A stretch of 64,000 nt of DNA. Origin: Gimibacter soli (GTDB lineage: Bacteria; Pseudomonadota; Alphaproteobacteria; Sphingomonadales; Kordiimonadaceae). Both the position numbers and the translations under genes were made by a program. A model generated the notes under the pieces. The model did no database searches. It was not told the origin of the DNA and was given only the letters and a program-made list of their open reading frames with translations. Shown here piece by piece: positions 61,644 to 64,000 of this stretch. The stretch covers positions 3,468,001-3,532,000 of the forward strand of contig NZ_CP116805.1 in assembly GCF_028463845.1 (NCBI RefSeq). Direction: 5' to 3'. Numbering within the stretch: the stretch's first letter is position 1; every line of letters begins with the position of its first letter.

Positions 61644-63104
61644 ATGGCGCTCACGCTCAAGGACCCGAGCCTTCTGGCCACCAAGGCCTATATCAATGGC
61701 GAATGGGTCGATTCCGACGACGGCAGCACGTTCGATGTGCTGAACCCCGCGACCGGCGAACTGATCGCCAAGGTCGCCAGCTGCGGCGGCGCCGAGGCCC
61801 GCCGCGCCATCGAGGCCGCCAACGCTGCCCAGCCCGCGTGGGCCAAGCGAACGGCCAAAGAGCGCGCCGACATCCTGCATCGCTGGGCTGACCTGATCGT
61901 AGAAAACGCAGATGACCTCGCCGTTATCATGACGGTCGAGCAAGGCAAGATCCTCGCCGAAGCGAAAGGCGAAGTGGTCTATTCCGCGAGCTTCATCACC
62001 TGGTTCGCCGAAGAGGGCCGCCGCGTTTACGGCGATGTGATCCCGACGAACGCCAACGACCGCCGCCTGATCGCCATCAAGCAGCCGGTGGGTGTTGTCG
62101 CCGCCATCACGCCCTGGAACTTCCCGGCCGCGATGCTGACAAGGAAGGCCGGCCCCGCGCTCGCGGTTGGCTGTACCTTCATCATGAAGCCCGCCAAGGA
62201 AACCCCGCTTTCGGCCAACGCCCTGTGCGTGCTGGCTGAACGCGCCGGCATCCCCAAAGGTGTTGTGAACCTCGTGTGCGGCAGCTCGGCCAGCGCCATC
62301 GGCAACGAACTGACCGGCAACCCGCTGGTGCGCAAGGTCACCTTCACGGGCTCGACTCCGGTCGGCAAGCTGCTGCTCGCCCAGTCGGCCCAGACAGTGA
62401 AGAAGGTTTCGATGGAACTGGGCGGCAATGCGCCTGTCATCGTGTTCGATGATGCCGATCTTGACCGCGCCGTTGCCGGTGCCGCCGCCGCAAAATACCG
62501 GAACGCCGGCCAGACCTGCATCTGCGCCAACCGCATCCTCGTGCAGGACACGATCTATGACGCCTTCGTCGAGAAATTCTCGAAAGTTGTGGCGGGCTAC
62601 AAGGTCGGCAACGGCCTTGAGAAGGGTATCCATATCGGGCCGCTGATCCATGAAAAAGCCGCCGCCGATGTGATCGGCATGGTGGATGACGCCGTGAAGG
62701 ACGGCGCCAAGGTTGCAGTGGGCGGCAAGCGCCACGCGCTTGGCGGTGCGTTCCTCGAGCCCACGGTCCTGACCGACGTGAACCCCTCCATGCGCGTCTT
62801 CCGGGAGGAGATTTTCGGGCCCGTCGCACCGGTCTTCAAATTCAGCTCGGAAGAAGAAGCCATCCGCATGGCTAACGATACCGAGTTCGGCCTTGCCGCC
62901 TATCTTTACACCGGCAACATGGGCCGCGCCTTCCGGGTATCGGAAGGGATCGAATATGGTATGGTCGGCATCAACGAGACCGCCATCAGCTCGGAAGTCA
63001 TTCCGTTCGGCGGCGTGAAGGAATCCGGCCTCGGGCGCGAAGGCTCCAAATACGGGGTCGACGACTATCTCGAGATCAAGCTTCTCTGCCTCGGCGGCCT
63101 TTGA
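61644..63104 (+). CDS. gabD: NAD(P)-dependent succinate-semialdehyde dehydrogenase
   Basis: A 486-residue aldehyde dehydrogenase. PWNFPAAMLTRKAGPALAVG, the NAD fold TFTGSTPVGKLLL, ELGGNAPVIVFDDADLD (catalytic Glu) and NAGQTCICANRILVQD (catalytic Cys) are present, as are the SSADH-specific SVEYG-like VSEGIEYGMVGINE and KESGLGREGSKYG. ATG 61644 has AGGAGA upstream. It oxidises succinic semialdehyde to succinate, in line with the class III aminotransferase at 63727 (GABA-type). A terminator follows. Confidence 0.9.
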   Translation: MALTLKDPSLLATKAYINGEWVDSDDGSTFDVLNPATGELIAKVASCGGAEARRAIEAANAAQPAWAKRTAKERADILHRWADLIVENADDLAVIMTVEQGKILAEAKGEVVYSASFITWFAEEGRRVYGDVIPTNANDRRLIAIKQPVGVVAAITPWNFPAAMLTRKAGPALAVGCTFIMKPAKETPLSANALCVLAERAGIPKGVVNLVCGSSASAIGNELTGNPLVRKVTFTGSTPVGKLLLAQSAQTVKKVSMELGGNAPVIVFDDADLDRAVAGAAAAKYRNAGQTCICANRILVQDTIYDAFVEKFSKVVAGYKVGNGLEKGIHIGPLIHEKAAADVIGMVDDAVKDGAKVAVGGKRHALGGAFLEPTVLTDVNPSMRVFREEIFGPVAPVFKFSSEEEAIRMANDTEFGLAAYLYTGNMGRAFRVSEGIEYGMVGINETAISSEVIPFGGVKESGLGREGSKYGVDDYLEIKLLCLGGL

Positions 63105-63130
63105 GGCCCAGCGGCATAGCCAAGCGTTCG

Positions 63131-63159
63131 GATGGGGCCCCAGCGGCCCCATCTTTTTT
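63131..63159 (+). terminator. Intrinsic terminator after gabD
   Basis: GATGGGGCC (63131-63139) pairs with GGCCCCATC (63145-63153) around CCAGC, followed by six T. A textbook rho-independent terminator 27 bases after the gabD stop. Confidence 0.92.
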
Positions 63160-63172
63160 GGGGAGATGACCA

Positions 63173-63730
63173 TTGAAGCTCGCCTATCTCGGTGAAGCCA
63201 AAACGGGCGGAGAGCCCTGGGCCGTGGCGGTGCTTGTCATCGCCGACCCCGACCGGCATTGGCCTGCGGTGGATAAGGCCTTCGTGCAAATCCGCAAGGC
63301 GCACCTCATGCCCAAGGACCGCGCCACCTGTACCTTCAACCCGAAGGAAATCTTCCACGGCTCCGGCACTTTCGCGCGGGACCGCTACGAGTTTGAAACG
63401 CGCCTCGCTCTCCTTGAGGCCCTGACCAGCCTGCCCACCGCCCTCGGCCTGAAGCTTTTTGTGGCAGCGGTCCCGGCGGAGAATTGCACGCAGGAAGACG
63501 CCCGCACGCTCGTCCTTGAAGCGTACGAGACAGAAGAAGCCGTTGCCCTTGTCACCGACACCGAAAGCAGCCTCAAAGCCAGCCCCATCGGCCCGCCCCT
63601 GATGGCCGACCGCGCCACCAGCCCCCTCCTCCAGCTCGCCGACATCGTGGCCTTCATCGCCAAGCGCGCGGCCGCCGAGAAAGAGGATACGATGGAACTG
63701 TATGAGCGGTTGCTGCCTGCCTTCGCCTAA
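63173..63730 (+). CDS. DUF3800-like protein
   Basis: A 185-residue protein with a TTG start at 63173 (GGGGAGATGACC upstream). The layout of MKLAYLGEAKTGGEPWAVAV at the N-terminus and a late LQLADIVAFIAKR resembles DUF3800, a family with an RNase H-like fold and often linked to defence or mobile genes. The usual N-terminal 'DESG' motif is not present as such, so the match is loose. It ends facing the aminotransferase gene with overlapping stop codons. Confidence 0.6.
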   Translation: MKLAYLGEAKTGGEPWAVAVLVIADPDRHWPAVDKAFVQIRKAHLMPKDRATCTFNPKEIFHGSGTFARDRYEFETRLALLEALTSLPTALGLKLFVAAVPAENCTQEDARTLVLEAYETEEAVALVTDTESSLKASPIGPPLMADRATSPLLQLADIVAFIAKRAAAEKEDTMELYERLLPAFA

Positions 63731-64000
63731 AGCGTCGCCAGAAAGGCCTTCAGTGTGGCTTCAAGCCGCGCGACCAGGTCATCGCATTCGGCTTCCGTGA
63801 TGCACATAGGCGGGGAGACCATGATCCAGTCGCCGTTCTTGCCGCCGGCGGTGCGGCGGGCATAGATCATGAGGCCGTGATCGAGCCCGAGCATGCGAAC
63901 CTTGTCGATCACATCCGCCTCGGGCGGGAATGATGTTTTGGTGGCGGGGTCAGCCACGAATTCAAGCGCCATCAGCATGCCGCGCCCGCGGATATCACCG
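63727..64000 (-). CDS. Class III aminotransferase, C-terminal part
   Basis: Partial: runs off the right edge, which holds its N-terminal part. About 90 C-terminal residues are visible, beginning GDIRGRGMLMALEFVADPAT, then MIYARRTAGGKNGDWIMVSP, PMCITEAECDDLVARLEATL. This is the end of a PLP class III (omega-) aminotransferase, of the GABA/beta-alanine/putrescine:pyruvate type. Neighbourhood with gabD suggests GABA or polyamine breakdown. Confidence 0.85.
   Translation of the reverse strand, partial: GDIRGRGMLMALEFVADPATKTSFPPEADVIDKVRMLGLDHGLMIYARRTAGGKNGDWIMVSPPMCITEAECDDLVARLEATLKAFLATL

Noticed and set aside
63173-63730. DUF3800-like gene as part of a defence island
   Set aside because: No other defence or mobile gene is near, base composition is normal, and the family match is loose.

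Overview
The window is a high-GC, gene-dense piece of an alphaproteobacterial chromosome. The evidence is the ccoNOQP-ccoGHIS (fix) operon behind an FNR/FixK box, mtaB-ftsY linkage, an Entner-Doudoroff operon, 2-oxoglutarate:ferredoxin oxidoreductase, and a TonB receptor/SapC/tryptophan-halogenase-like carbohydrate cluster. This mix fits an aerobic to microaerobic, probably aquatic heterotroph (Kordiimonadales-, Caulobacterales- or Sphingomonadales-like). The sequence alone does not settle the order. I see no rRNA, tRNA, CRISPR array, transposase or prophage.

Layout: 1-4.6 kb holds mtaB (cut by the left edge), ftsY, a DUF2189 membrane protein and an exported serine beta-lactamase-like hydrolase. 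4.7-12.7 kb is the complete cbb3 oxidase operon with its assembly genes on the minus strand, including a small ccoS. 12.9-17.6 kb holds an aromatic amino acid decarboxylase, rimO and two tandem paralogous periplasmic binding proteins. 17.6-22.8 kb is a cobalamin riboswitch driving btuB, a DUF6580-like membrane protein and btuF, followed by a PQQ-type sugar dehydrogenase fused to cytochrome c. 22.8-23.7 kb is an AT-rich islet with one orphan membrane protein. 23.7-31.9 kb has korAB, glutathione reductase, an M20 peptidase and an SSS symporter with a small membrane partner. 31.9-36.6 kb is zwf-pgl-edd-eda. Divergent from zwf are a GntR regulator and the amino-sugar genes nagB-II and nagA (36.8-39.8 kb). 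39.9-43.8 kb holds a soluble MCP-like protein of reversed architecture, an ABC exporter and a PEP-CTERM protein. 44.1-45.9 kb is a second SSS symporter, and 46-47.7 kb has three small unknown genes. 47.7-59.2 kb is a hexosamine/glucose utilisation cluster: GH20 hexosaminidase lipoprotein, two FAD-dependent tryptophan-halogenase-like proteins, SapC, a large TonB receptor, glucokinase and a divergent LacI regulator. 59.3-64 kb holds a Gly/Asp-rich PEP-CTERM protein, a small HTH-like protein translationally coupled to a 2OG-Fe(II) oxygenase, a succinate-semialdehyde dehydrogenase, a DUF3800-like gene and a truncated class III aminotransferase.

How the parts may work together: GH20 would release GlcNAc from chito-oligomers, the TonB receptor would bring sugars across the outer membrane, and an SSS symporter may move them across the inner membrane. 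NagA and NagB-II would convert GlcNAc-6-P to fructose-6-P, and glucokinase plus the Entner-Doudoroff operon would take glucose to pyruvate. A 14-bp LacI-type palindrome (TGACAACGTTGTCA) lies both in the glk/lacI divergent region, as a pair 53 bp apart, and in front of the SSS symporter about 14 kb away. This links these loci into one predicted regulon. The most interesting items are this regulon with its unexplained SapC/halogenase pair, the B12 operon that carries a DUF6580-like protein but no nearby BtuCD, the reversed MCP-Cache protein, and the AT-rich orphan gene.
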